This document shows, one piece after another, positions 32,258 through 41,225 of a stretch of DNA of 41,936 nucleotides (position 1 is its first letter; every line of letters starts with the position of its first letter). This DNA comes from Deltaproteobacteria bacterium RIFCSPLOWO2_12_FULL_60_19. GTDB taxonomy: Bacteria > Desulfobacterota > Binatia > UBA9968. The translations under genes and the position numbers were made by a program. Location: NCBI GenBank assembly GCA_001798595.1, contig MGSS01000132.1, forward strand, positions 1-41,936, given 5' to 3'. A model generated the notes under the pieces. The model searched no databases, was not told the origin of the DNA, and saw only the letters and a list, made by a program, of their open reading frames with translations.

Positions 32258-32860
32258 TTAACCAGGGAAGGCTTCTACAAGCTCCTTAAGCCGGGCGTTG
32301 GCGCCCTGAAGAATCGGTTCTCCGTCGCCGGGCAGGAGAGCGTCGAAGTCGAGGGCGAGCAGCAATTTCACGCTCTCGCGCAGCCGAGCCGGGTCGTCCA
32401 CCACCTTGTCGGGGAGGAGCTTCAGGCGGCCCGGCGGGTCTCCGACCGCGGCATCGCCGACGATGAGTATTTTCCGTTCCGGCCAGTGAAAGACAACTTC
32501 TCCGGGCGATTTCCCCGGCGCGCCGACCGCCACAAGCGGTCCGATCTTTTGTCCTACGTTGATCTCATCGTCGAGCTCGGTGCCCTGGCTGCGGGCGTGG
32601 GGCGCGTCCGCCGCATGAATCGCCGTGCGCGCGCCGGTCAGCGCGCGGATTTTGTTGGCGGCGCGGGAGTGGTTGCGGTTGGTAAGTAGAATCCGCGACA
32701 CGCCGAGACGGGTGATCTCTTCGAGATCTTCCGCGCCCGGCTCCACGGGATCGATGCAGAGGTTTCCCGTCGGATGGAGAATCAGGTAGCCGTTGAAATT
32801 ATAGCCGTGCGGCGCCGAGAACCAGGGCCAGGTGTATATATCAGTTACAACTTCTCGCAT
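32258..32860 (-). CDS. Metallo-beta-lactamase-fold protein with altered metal motif
   Basis: The 200-residue protein has the short MBL fold: NFNGYLILHPTGNLCIDPVE, a strand VSRILLT, then GDAAVGDPPG and LLPGDGEPIL. The canonical HxHxDH is replaced by NRNHSRAA at 61-68, and the late GHxxP becomes GDGEP. Metal binding by the standard mode is therefore unlikely or partial. It is probably cytoplasmic. ATG 32860 has only a weak site. It stands alone with its own terminator. Confidence 0.8.
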   Translation of the reverse strand: MREVVTDIYTWPWFSAPHGYNFNGYLILHPTGNLCIDPVEPGAEDLEEITRLGVSRILLTNRNHSRAANKIRALTGARTAIHAADAPHARSQGTELDDEINVGQKIGPLVAVGAPGKSPGEVVFHWPERKILIVGDAAVGDPPGRLKLLPDKVVDDPARLRESVKLLLALDFDALLPGDGEPILQGANARLKELVEAFPG

Positions 32861-32911
32861 GCACCGAACTCTTTATTCCACCTGACGAATCCCGAGTGCC
32901 GAGCCGCTGTC

Positions 32912-33010
32912 CATTTTGGATTTTAGATGGTTCGACGTTGCTCACCACAGGTTGCCGATTTTAGACTTCGTCGTGAGCTCAGTCGAACGATTGAATCGAA
33001 AATCTAAAAC
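32912..33010 (+). repeat. Composite palindromic repeat
   Basis: The outer motif ATTTTGGATTTTAGAT (32912-32927) and the motif ATCGAAAATCTAAAA (about 32995-33009) are inverted relative to each other. Inside, GGTTCGACGTTGCTCAC pairs with GTGAGCTCAGTCGAAC. It combines the 30307 motif with the TTCGAC-type repeat. Confidence 0.6.
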
Positions 33011-33015
33011 TCTTA

Positions 33016-34623
33016 TCAGTGATGGTGATGATGTCCGTGCGTGTGCGCATGGTCGTGGCTGAGTCCCCGGCCCCACTCCGTGTGACGGAAGATCAGCGAC
33101 TTGATCACCACCGGCACCGCGCGGGCATCCGGCAGCTCCTCGCCGATGTCGATGAAGTCGAAATCTTTGAGATCGATGCCGTCGATCGAAATGATGCCGC
33201 AGCCGGGCAGCAGCTCCCGCTCCAAAATATTGCCCACCAGCTTGGCGATATCGGCGTCGAACACCAGCACCAGGGGCTGCCCCTTGTCCACGTGCTCTTT
33301 CATCCCCTCCGCCACGCCCTGCGCCAAGTTCCGAATCAAAGGATAGGAGGGGCCGAGCTCCCAGTGAATCGCCAGGGCCGCCGCCCGCTCGCCGTCGTTG
33401 ATGTCGAAGCGCTGCAACGCCTTTTGGACCGCTTCCTTAACATGAGCCGGCGAGAGCGGCTCTTCCTGAGCGATCTGCGGAATCACAACCTGGACGTTTC
33501 GGAGCGGCAGAAGATCGGCATGTGAGAGGTAAATCGTGTTGCCGCTCACCTGAACCGTGTACTGGGACGCGCCGATAACGGTGGCCCGGATGCGCACGTC
33601 CGGGGTCTTGAGAGGAATCTTCCCCGCTAACTTCTGGGCCCGCTCGCGCACTCCCCGCCCGACGTGGTCGCCGAGATCTCCGAGGTTCCGTTTCTCGAAT
33701 TCATAGATATACTCGGAGACGCCGCCGGAAAACATCATCGCATCGATCCGGCCTTTGTAGCCGACCTCGGGCGTGAGCATCAGACTCTGCGTCAGCGGCG
33801 AGAGCGGCCCGCGCGCGAGGACCTCAAAAAGGCTGTCGCAGAGCACCGTCGCCATCTTTTCTTTCTCATCTTCTTTGAGCAGGTTGCCGAGCGCGAGGTT
33901 CACCCCGGCGGCATTGCCGATTTTCACCCCGGCGTCTTCAAGGCGATCGATCTTGCCCTGTTCGTCGAGCGCGACCAGCCGCGCGCCCACCTCGAGGGCG
34001 GAGGTGTCGATCACCGCTCCCCGTTGCGTGATGGCGATCTTGCACGTGCCGCCGCCGACATCGACGTTCATCACCGTAAAGTCGCCGCCTTCATTGGCGG
34101 ACATCGCCACGGCGCCGGAGCCGAACGCCGCCAGAATGGCTTCGAGGTTGTGGCCCGCCGTGGCGCAGACGAACTTTCCCGCCTGGGCGGAGAACAGCGC
34201 GGCGATCGCCTCGGCGTTCTTTTTTTTCGCCGCCTCGCCCGTGACGATGACCGCTCCCGTGTCGATGTCTTTGGGCGTCAGTCCCGCCTGACGGTAAGCC
34301 TCGTGGACGAAATCGCCGAGCTTGTCGGTATCGATGGTCGTCTTGTCCACGTAAGGCGTGAGCAGGATCGGCGACTCGTGGAGAATCTCCCGCTTGACGA
34401 CGACGAAGCGGCTGGAAAGCGCGATGCCCTGGCGGCGCAAAACCAGACGCGAAAAGATCAGATGCGACGTGGAAGAGCCGATGTCGATGCCGACCGAAGT
34501 GAGCTGTATGCGCTCGGAGCGCCACATCGGGTGCTCTTCGTCCATCGGCAGCTCGCCATGCTCGTGCTCCTCCTCGTCGTATTCTTCGTGAAAATAATAA
34601 CCCTCGCTGATTCCTTCGATCAT
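33016..34623 (-). CDS. EutA-like actin-fold reactivase-type protein with His-rich ends
   Basis: The 535-residue protein matches the EutA (ethanolamine ammonia-lyase reactivase) family. It has actin-like phosphate motifs (GIDIGSSTSHLIFS, VNVDVGGGTCKIAI) and an adenosine-type motif (MMFSGGVSEYIYEF). EutA uses ATP to exchange damaged cobalamin on EutBC. No eutB, eutC or other eut gene is in the window. Both ends are unusual: the first 35 residues are Glu/Asp/His-rich and the last 13 are mostly histidine (HDHAHTHGHHHHH), as in metal-storage or nickel/cobalt chaperone tails. It may serve another cobalamin or metal enzyme. The start has a GGAAAGGAAAA stretch upstream. Confidence 0.85.
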   Translation of the reverse strand: MIEGISEGYYFHEEYDEEEHEHGELPMDEEHPMWRSERIQLTSVGIDIGSSTSHLIFSRLVLRRQGIALSSRFVVVKREILHESPILLTPYVDKTTIDTDKLGDFVHEAYRQAGLTPKDIDTGAVIVTGEAAKKKNAEAIAALFSAQAGKFVCATAGHNLEAILAAFGSGAVAMSANEGGDFTVMNVDVGGGTCKIAITQRGAVIDTSALEVGARLVALDEQGKIDRLEDAGVKIGNAAGVNLALGNLLKEDEKEKMATVLCDSLFEVLARGPLSPLTQSLMLTPEVGYKGRIDAMMFSGGVSEYIYEFEKRNLGDLGDHVGRGVRERAQKLAGKIPLKTPDVRIRATVIGASQYTVQVSGNTIYLSHADLLPLRNVQVVIPQIAQEEPLSPAHVKEAVQKALQRFDINDGERAAALAIHWELGPSYPLIRNLAQGVAEGMKEHVDKGQPLVLVFDADIAKLVGNILERELLPGCGIISIDGIDLKDFDFIDIGEELPDARAVPVVIKSLIFRHTEWGRGLSHDHAHTHGHHHHH

Positions 34624-34709
34624 CCCGCTGTTTTCCTTTCCTTCGTGAGTTTCCCGACCGCCCCACGCAATTAATCAATTTTCATAGCATAAGGCCGATC
34701 GAGTTGCTA

Positions 34710-34773
34710 CCCGAAAGATAGGTTTCACCGCCCGAAGGACAGGCTTCATCGGCCCGAAGGATAGGTTGGATAG
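34710..34773 (+). promoter_or_regulatory. Three direct repeats in a divergent promoter region
   Basis: CCCGAAAGATAGG (34710), CCCGAAGGACAGG (34731) and CCCGAAGGATAGG (34753) share CCCGAARGAYAGG and are 21 and 22 bp apart, about two helical turns. They lie between the divergent EutA-like and DUF4175-like genes, which fits a set of regulator binding sites on one face of the DNA. Confidence 0.55.
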
Positions 34774-34797
34774 ACAAGCAGCGGCTTCGATAGTAAG

Positions 34798-37700
34798 ATG
34801 CTTTCGTCGCATATGGGCCAGGAAGAGTACAGCGAACTCTCGTCGTTTCTCCAGCGATTTATCCGCCGGTTCAGGGCCGCCAAGGAGCTTGAGGGCTTCT
34901 GCCTGATCGGGATGTCCCTCGCTCTGCTTTTCTCCCTGGGCCTGGCCGTCCGCGAGATTAAACCCTCTCTGCCTTATGCGCCCGCGCTCTACAGCGTTAC
35001 GGCGGCTCTGGTGCTGATTCTCCTTTTGGGCTGGATGGCGTTCCAGTTGCGCCGCCGGCTTTCGCGGGAATGGGCCGCGCGCTCCATTGAACTGCAATGC
35101 CCCCAGCTGAGAAATAATCTCATCAACTCGCTCCAGCTCTATCCTCAGATCGCCGCGCCGAAGCCGGAAGCGGGGATTTCCGTCACCATGGTCCTCGCCC
35201 TGCTCCGGGCGACGCGCAAACAGGTCCATTCTCTCCGCGTCGAAGAGCTGGTCAGCGCGCAACCGGTGCGGACCAAAGCTCGACTGCTGGGATTGCTCAT
35301 GGCTCCCGTGCTCGCCGCGATCCTGCTCGACCCGTCCTCGCTGAGCGATACCTTCAGCCTCCTGGCTTATCCGCTGAAGGATCTCCCGCCGTCCGAGACC
35401 AGGTTCGATGTGACGCCCAAAGGGAGCCGGGTGGCCTACGCCTCAGGCGTAACGGTCCAGGCCACGGCGTCCGGAGCTATCCCCAAGTTTGTAGAACTCG
35501 CGGTCCAACCGGCGGAGGGCGGCCCGGAGGAGCGGCTTGTCATGGAGTCGCTCGGCCAGGGAAAATTCACGATCACGCTGCCGAATGTCAAGAATAGTTT
35601 CCACTACCGCGCGGTCGCCGGCGTTTTCTCCTCTCCCAGGTATCTCCTCGAGGCCGTCGAGCCGCCGGAAATCGTAAACGTAAAGATCACAGTCTATCCG
35701 CCGCACTACACCGGCCTGCCGGCGCAAACCCTCCAGGGCGGAAATGCCGAAGGACTCAAGGGCTCGACGATCCGTTTGGAAGCGTCGTCCACCAAAGAGA
35801 TCACGAAGGCTAAGCTCGTGCTGCAGAACGGGAGAGAGCTTCCGCTAAAAATCGATGCCGCCGGGAAGAAGCTGCAAGGGAACCTGGTTCTGTTCGAATC
35901 CCAGCGGTATGAGCTCCAGGTCGAGGACGCGCTCGGCTTCCGCAACAAACCGATTTCCTACGAACTCCGCGCGCGCCCCGACGGCTTCCCCACGGTCGAA
36001 CTGTTGCGGCCGACTGAAGATCTCGAGATCAACGGCGACGAGACCCTGCCGGTCGAGTTCAGCGCCCGCGACGACTTCGGCGTCCAGGAGGCGGCGCTGA
36101 CGATCAAGATCGGCGACAAACAGGAGAAAATTCCGATCCGGCTCGACGGCGTGAAGAAGCTGGTTCTCCGGGAGCGATTCAGCTGGGACCTGGGAAAACT
36201 CGGCCTCCGGGAGGGAGAGGAGGCCGTCTATCAGGTCGAAGTTTTGGATAACGACACGATCTCGGGGCCGAAACTCGGCCTCTCGCGTCCGCTCCGGCTG
36301 AGGCTTAAGAATCTCAAGGGAGAGCACAAGCAGGTGGCAGAGATGATCCGCGAGCTTTCCGGGCGCATGGTAGACTTGCTCTCGGACCATCTCGAAAAGC
36401 CGGCCGCAACGGCGAAAGATCCCACGAAACAGGATAGCGCTCAGGACAAAGCCTTTGAGCAAAAGCTCGACGAGACGTTGAAGAGCGTGGAAAACCTCAT
36501 GCAGCGCACCGAGAAAGACCGGCTGGCGGATTTCGCCACCTGGTCGGATTTGGATGCGCTCAAGCGCAATCTCAAATTCACCAAAGACGAGTTGTTGAAG
36601 AAACAGGAGCAGGCGGCCTCGGCCCAGGACCGAGAGCAGGCTCGCGACGAGATCTCGACGGAGCTGGAGCGGATGTCCTTGCTCTCGGAGGAGATCGGCA
36701 AACGGCTCAAGGCCGAAGAGCTGGCCGCGGCGGCGCGCGACCTGATGAAGAGCCAGGAGCGGTTGATGGACTCCCTGGAGGCGCTGAAAAGCGGGGATAA
36801 AAACCTCGACGCGGTTTTGAAGCAGATCTCCGAGTTGGCCAAGCTGTTAAGCTCGATGCAGCAGGCCCTTTCCCAATTCGCCTCGCGCCTGCCGGACGAC
36901 TTTGTCAACAACGAGGCGCTGCGCGGCTTGAACTTCAACGAAATGTTCTCGGCCCTCGACGAGATCCGCAAAAAGCTCATGCAGGGCGACTTCGAAGGGG
37001 CGATGCAGTTGGCGCGCGAGCTGTTCAACCAGATGGCCTCGATGGTCGCCTCGCTCCAGAACGCGCAGCAGTCCGCGATGTCTTCTTCAATGGGAAGAAT
37101 GCAGGGCGAGATGATGCGCTCGGCCAACGAGCTGCAGCAGATCGCGCGCGAGCAGCAGGAGATCCTGGTGGATACCGAAGACGTCAACAAGCAGCGCCAG
37201 GGCGAGCGGGAGCAGGCGCTGAAAGAGAAGCTCGACCGCTATCTGGCTCAGGCACATGCCGAGCTTGCCAAACTGGCGGAGCTTTTCCCCGACGAGGAGC
37301 GGGAGAGCGGTGGGGGCCGGGGGCCGCGGGAAGATGTTCTCGACGAGGCGACGGTCAACAACCTGGTCAAGGAGATGATCTCGCGGCTGCTCAAGAAAAA
37401 CTTCCCTGGTTTCGAGGAAATACTCGGAATGGCCCAGAAGGAGCTGGAGAAGAAACGCGCGCCCGAGCAGGAACAGAAAAGCCAACGAGGGCAAGCGAGC
37501 CTCAAGGGCCTCAAGGACGACCTCGACGCGCTTTTCGGGATACCGCAGACAGCGCTCCGCGACGAGGACAAGCAAAATCTGCGGGAGCTCTCCCGCCGCC
37601 AGGAGAATCTTAAAGAGCGCACCGAGGAGCTGTCCGAGAAGCTGGATTCCCTGTTTCAGCTCTTCCCTGCCCTCGATCCACAGATTACGAGGAACATCCG

Positions 37701-38127
37701 CGAGGCGGGCGCGTCGATGGGACAGGCGCAGGGCCGCCTCGGCGACCTGGATGCCAGGGGAGCGGTCCCGCCGGAGCGGCAAGCGCTCGACCGCCTCTCC
37801 CAATCGCAGCAGCAGATGCAGAGTTCCATGCAGCAGATGGCGCAGCGCGGGCAGCTCGGCCGCATGCCGGTCTCCCGCCTGTTCCGCATGGGGCGCTTTC
37901 TCCCTTCAGGCGAGCTTATTCCGCTCCCCGGCATGCCGCAGTTTCCGCAGTTCGACGTAGAGGGGGGCGTCACCGGTCTCGACACGGAGAGGTTCCGCCT
38001 GCCGGGCAAGGAGGACTACCGGGCGCCGCGCAGCTTCCGCGAAGAGATCCTGGAGTCGCTCAAGCAGGGCGTGCCGCGCCGGCTCAAGGAGCAGATCGAA
38101 AGCTATTTCAAAAATCTCACCGAGTAG
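34798..38127 (+). CDS. Large DUF4175-like membrane protein with coiled coil
   Basis: The 1109-residue protein has membrane segments near residues 35-55, 62-85 and 158-175. A beta-rich part of about 200-490 follows (VTPKGSRVAYASGVTVQATA, then KITVYPPHYTGLPAQTL). A long charged coiled coil of about 500-900 and a proline-rich tail complete it. This is the layout of DUF4175 family proteins, inner-membrane proteins of unknown role often near MoxR genes. ATG 34798 has a weak site; an ATG five codons later is also possible. It begins an operon with the next two genes. Confidence 0.82.
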   Translation: MLSSHMGQEEYSELSSFLQRFIRRFRAAKELEGFCLIGMSLALLFSLGLAVREIKPSLPYAPALYSVTAALVLILLLGWMAFQLRRRLSREWAARSIELQCPQLRNNLINSLQLYPQIAAPKPEAGISVTMVLALLRATRKQVHSLRVEELVSAQPVRTKARLLGLLMAPVLAAILLDPSSLSDTFSLLAYPLKDLPPSETRFDVTPKGSRVAYASGVTVQATASGAIPKFVELAVQPAEGGPEERLVMESLGQGKFTITLPNVKNSFHYRAVAGVFSSPRYLLEAVEPPEIVNVKITVYPPHYTGLPAQTLQGGNAEGLKGSTIRLEASSTKEITKAKLVLQNGRELPLKIDAAGKKLQGNLVLFESQRYELQVEDALGFRNKPISYELRARPDGFPTVELLRPTEDLEINGDETLPVEFSARDDFGVQEAALTIKIGDKQEKIPIRLDGVKKLVLRERFSWDLGKLGLREGEEAVYQVEVLDNDTISGPKLGLSRPLRLRLKNLKGEHKQVAEMIRELSGRMVDLLSDHLEKPAATAKDPTKQDSAQDKAFEQKLDETLKSVENLMQRTEKDRLADFATWSDLDALKRNLKFTKDELLKKQEQAASAQDREQARDEISTELERMSLLSEEIGKRLKAEELAAAARDLMKSQERLMDSLEALKSGDKNLDAVLKQISELAKLLSSMQQALSQFASRLPDDFVNNEALRGLNFNEMFSALDEIRKKLMQGDFEGAMQLARELFNQMASMVASLQNAQQSAMSSSMGRMQGEMMRSANELQQIAREQQEILVDTEDVNKQRQGEREQALKEKLDRYLAQAHAELAKLAELFPDEERESGGGRGPREDVLDEATVNNLVKEMISRLLKKNFPGFEEILGMAQKELEKKRAPEQEQKSQRGQASLKGLKDDLDALFGIPQTALRDEDKQNLRELSRRQENLKERTEELSEKLDSLFQLFPALDPQITRNIREAGASMGQAQGRLGDLDARGAVPPERQALDRLSQSQQQMQSSMQQMAQRGQLGRMPVSRLFRMGRFLPSGELIPLPGMPQFPQFDVEGGVTGLDTERFRLPGKEDYRAPRSFREEILESLKQGVPRRLKEQIESYFKNLTE

Positions 38128-38137
38128 CGCCTCTTTG

Positions 38138-39724
38138 ATGTCCAGATTTTTCCTCCCTTTAACGCTTCTAACCCTTCTGGCCCTTCAACCCTCGTGGTGT
38201 TGGGCGGCGGAAACCGACCCGAGGATCGGACAGGCCGAGGAGCGCATCGAGGCCTGGCGCTTGGCCGAAGCCCAGGAGATCGTCGCCGCGCTGCTCAGCG
38301 AAAATCCCCGCTCGGCCGAAGCGCTCGACCTGAGCGCGCGGGTCCATTTTTACCAGGGCCGGTACGACGAGGCGCTCAAGCTCCATGAGCAGGCGCTCGC
38401 CATCGACGCGAAAAACGACCGGCGGCAGGCGCTCAGGCTCTTCGCCCAGCGAACGCTCGACACGCTAAAGAAGCTCAAGCGCTTTGAGAGCGAACACTTC
38501 ATCGTCTATCTCGACGAAGAGCGGGACGGCATCCTGCTGCCTTACGTGCTGGACACGCTGGAAAAAAGCTTTCGCTCCATCGGCCGGGCGCTCGGCTACT
38601 CTCCCGCATCGAAAGTCCGCGTCGAGATCGCGCCGGATGTCGCCTCGTTCAACGCGATTTCGACCCTGTCATTGAGAGACATCGAAGAGACCGGCGCGGT
38701 CGGCATCTGCAAGTTCAACAAAATCATGACGATCTCGCCGAGAGTGCTCCTCCAGGGATACCGCTGGCTCGACTCGCTGAGCCATGAGTATCTTCACCAC
38801 GCGATCGTCCCGCTGAGCGACAACAAAGCGCCCATCTGGCTGCACGAGGGGATGGCGCGCTTTTATGAAACGCTCTGGCGGCGGGCGGAGACCGCCAAGA
38901 TGCGCGAAGACTATCTCTCCCCCGCCAACCGGACGCTGTTGGCCCAGGCGCTGGACAGAGATAAGTTCGTCGGCTTCAAAAAGATGGAGCCGTCGCTGAT
39001 TTATCTGGAAACGCCGGAGCAGGTCCAACTGGCTTACGCGGAGGCGGCCTCGGCGATCGACTTTTTCATCCAGCGCAAGGGCGAAGCGGGCGTCCGCGAG
39101 CTGCTGTCCGAGTTACGATCCAAGCCGACGCCGGAGGCGATCGAGAAGGTCGTCGGCCTGCCGTTTGCCGCCTTCGAGACCGAGTGGAAGCGATTTCTTA
39201 GAGCCAAAGGGTTTAAGGAGATCGAAGGCGCCCGCGTGCGAAGGTTCAAGGTCAGAGAAAGTCAGAAAGCAGACGAAGAGACGGTGGAGCTGAGAGAGAT
39301 CCAGTCGGTGGTGGCGCGTAACCGCACGCACCTGGCGGATCAAATGCTGGAGCGAGGAAGAAGCGCCGCCGCCGCTCAGGAGTACCGCCGCGCCTTGCAG
39401 GCCAGTCCCCATTCCCCTATCATTCTCAACAAGCTCGCGCGGCTGCTCATCCGGCAGGCAAAATACCAGGAAGCGCTTCCCCATCTGCAAAGGGCGCTGG
39501 AGCTTGACCCGGATTCCGGCGGCACGTTGGTGCAGCTAGGGCGGCTCTATCATGGGATGAAAAACTTTGCCGCCGGCAAAGCCGCCCTCGAAGAGGCGAT
39601 CCAGATCAATCCGTTCAATCCCGAGATCTACCGCCTGTTGCATGATATTTATTCCGCTCTCGGCAATGAGGCTGAGGCCAAGAGCGCCAGGACAACCTTG
39701 GAAAGACTCATCAGAATGAGATAG
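38138..39724 (+). CDS. TPR-containing gluzincin (peptidase MA-like) protein, secreted
   Basis: The 528-residue protein has a signal peptide (RFFLPLTLLTLLALQPSWCWA), N-terminal TPR repeats and a zinc peptidase core. HEYLH at 216-220 and E237 in WLHEGMARFYE form an HExxH...E gluzincin site of the peptidase MA-like type. C-terminal TPRs follow (PIILNKLARLLIRQAKYQEA, GTLVQLGRLYHGMKNFAAGK). It should act in the periplasm. ATG 38138 is preferred over the preceding TTG. It follows the DUF4175-like stop by 10 nt. Confidence 0.88.
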   Translation: MSRFFLPLTLLTLLALQPSWCWAAETDPRIGQAEERIEAWRLAEAQEIVAALLSENPRSAEALDLSARVHFYQGRYDEALKLHEQALAIDAKNDRRQALRLFAQRTLDTLKKLKRFESEHFIVYLDEERDGILLPYVLDTLEKSFRSIGRALGYSPASKVRVEIAPDVASFNAISTLSLRDIEETGAVGICKFNKIMTISPRVLLQGYRWLDSLSHEYLHHAIVPLSDNKAPIWLHEGMARFYETLWRRAETAKMREDYLSPANRTLLAQALDRDKFVGFKKMEPSLIYLETPEQVQLAYAEAASAIDFFIQRKGEAGVRELLSELRSKPTPEAIEKVVGLPFAAFETEWKRFLRAKGFKEIEGARVRRFKVRESQKADEETVELREIQSVVARNRTHLADQMLERGRSAAAAQEYRRALQASPHSPIILNKLARLLIRQAKYQEALPHLQRALELDPDSGGTLVQLGRLYHGMKNFAAGKAALEEAIQINPFNPEIYRLLHDIYSALGNEAEAKSARTTLERLIRMR

Positions 39725-39736
39725 AAAGAGAGCACG

Positions 39737-40777
39737 ATGGAAGCAACGGAGATCAGAGACCAGGAGGCCCAGGAGATCAAGGAGATCGAAGAGTTCGCGG
39801 CCAAACGGGACGCGATGGTGGCTGAGATCGGCAAGGTGATCGTCGGCCAGGAAGAGGTCATCGAGGAAGTGTTGATCGCGCTGTTCGCGCGCGGCCACTG
39901 CCTGCTCGTCGGCGTCCCCGGTCTGGCGAAGACGTTGCTCATCAGCACGCTGGCGGAGATCCTCCACCTCGACTTCAACCGCATTCAGTTCACGCCGGAT
40001 CTCATGCCCTCCGACATCACCGGCACCGACATCCTGCAGCAGGACAACGCCGCTCCCGGCAGACGCCAGTTTCAGTTCATGCGCGGCCCGATTTTTACCA
40101 ACATTCTGCTGGCGGATGAGATCAACCGCACGCCGCCCAAGACGCAGGCGGCGCTGCTTCAGTCGATGCAGGAGTACAAGGTCACAGCGGGCGGCGCGAC
40201 CTATCCGCTGGAGCTTCCCTTCTTCGTCCTGGCGACGCAGAATCCGATCGAGCAGGAAGGCACCTACCCGCTGCCCGAGGCGCAGCTCGACCGCTTCATG
40301 CTGAATATCGGCATTCACTACCCGCCCTTCGAGGACGAGGTTCAGATCGTGACGCAGACGACGTCGGTTAACAAACCCAAGCCGCAAAAAGTCATGGACG
40401 GCGCCGCCATCCTGCGCTATCAGGAGCTGGTGCGGCGCGTGCCGGCGTCGCCGTTCGTGGTGGACTACGCCGTCTCGCTCTCGCAGAAATCCCGCCCGCA
40501 GAATCCAGCGGCCCCTCAGTTCGTCAAAGACTACGTCGAATGGGGCGCGGGGCCGCGGGCCTCGCAGTGCCTCATCCTCGGCGCCAAGGCGAGGACAATT
40601 CTACAGGGCCGCTACGCCGTCTCGATCGAAGACATCCAGGCGCTCGCGCCCGCCGTCCTCCGCCACCGCATCATCCCCAACTTCAAGGCCCAGGCCGACG
40701 GCCAATCCTCCCTCGACATCGTCGGCAAGCTGCTGACCGAAGTGAAGCCGTCGGAAGATGGGAAGGGGAAGAGATAG
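39737..40777 (+). CDS. MoxR-family AAA+ ATPase
   Basis: The 346-residue protein has Walker A GVPGLAKT at 59-66, Walker B ILLADE at 123-128 with the MoxR block NRTPPKTQAALLQSMQE, and sensor ATQNPIEQEGTYPLPEAQLDRFM. MoxR ATPases remodel or activate protein complexes at the inner membrane. They normally precede DUF58 and VWA genes, which are absent downstream here. AAGAGAG precedes the ATG, 12 nt after the peptidase stop. Confidence 0.93.
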   Translation: MEATEIRDQEAQEIKEIEEFAAKRDAMVAEIGKVIVGQEEVIEEVLIALFARGHCLLVGVPGLAKTLLISTLAEILHLDFNRIQFTPDLMPSDITGTDILQQDNAAPGRRQFQFMRGPIFTNILLADEINRTPPKTQAALLQSMQEYKVTAGGATYPLELPFFVLATQNPIEQEGTYPLPEAQLDRFMLNIGIHYPPFEDEVQIVTQTTSVNKPKPQKVMDGAAILRYQELVRRVPASPFVVDYAVSLSQKSRPQNPAAPQFVKDYVEWGAGPRASQCLILGAKARTILQGRYAVSIEDIQALAPAVLRHRIIPNFKAQADGQSSLDIVGKLLTEVKPSEDGKGKR

Positions 40778-40822
40778 TTAAGTGGTGACTGATTTTGGCA
40801 TTGCTCGGCGAAAATTGCCGTT

Positions 40823-40902
40823 GCCCTTCGACAAGGGCTCAGGACGAACGGCTACTGTGCTCACGGCCCGTTCGTGGTGAGCCAGGTCGAACCATGAACG
40901 GG
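40823..40902 (+). repeat. Palindromic intergenic repeat (TTCGAC-type), copy 2
   Basis: The repeat reads CCCTTCGACAAGGGCTCAGGA, then CGAACGG (40845-40851) ... CCGTTCG (40868-40874), then TGGTGAGCCAGGTCGAACC. This is the 21101 family in the opposite orientation, directly downstream of the MoxR gene. Confidence 0.75.
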
Positions 40903-40936
40903 CAAGATGAGTCGTTACCGGTAGTTAGGTCCGGAT

Positions 40937-40959
40937 GACCGCGTTTGATAAAAGCGGTC
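40937..40959 (+). promoter_or_regulatory. Hairpin at the DUF4160 start codon
   Basis: GACCGC (40937-40942) and GCGGTC (40954-40959) form an inverted repeat ending one base before the ATG at 40961. An operator or a translation-blocking hairpin is possible. Confidence 0.4.
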
Positions 40960-40960
40960 C

Positions 40961-41221
40961 ATGCCGATCATTTCAACTTTTTTCGGGATTATTGTCCGGA
41001 TGTATTTTGGGGATCATAATCCTCCGCACTTTCACGTCGAGTTTCAGGGAGAGAAGGGCACGTTCAATTTTGACGGCGAACCTATGACTGGACTTATTTC
41101 CTCGGGGACAGCACGGAAACTGGTTCGCGACTGGGCTCGTCGTCACAAACTCGAACTTATGATAAACTGGAAAAACATCGAGAGGGGGCGCCCACTCAAC
41201 CGAATTGAGCCCTTGGAGTAA
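40961..41221 (+). CDS. DUF4160 family small protein
   Basis: The 86-residue protein has the DUF4160 signature: MYFGDHNPPHFHVEFQGEKG at the start and a C-terminal helix plus NRIEPL end. DUF4160 genes usually pair with DUF2442 genes and are suspected toxin-antitoxin-like modules; the biochemical role is not established. The DUF2442 gene starts 5 nt after its stop. Confidence 0.85.
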   Translation: MPIISTFFGIIVRMYFGDHNPPHFHVEFQGEKGTFNFDGEPMTGLISSGTARKLVRDWARRHKLELMINWKNIERGRPLNRIEPLE

Positions 41222-41225
41222 TGTT

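Noticed and set aside
34710-34773. Short CRISPR-like array
   Set aside because: There are only three 13-bp motifs with 8-9-bp variable gaps, far shorter than CRISPR repeats and spacers, and no cas gene is present.
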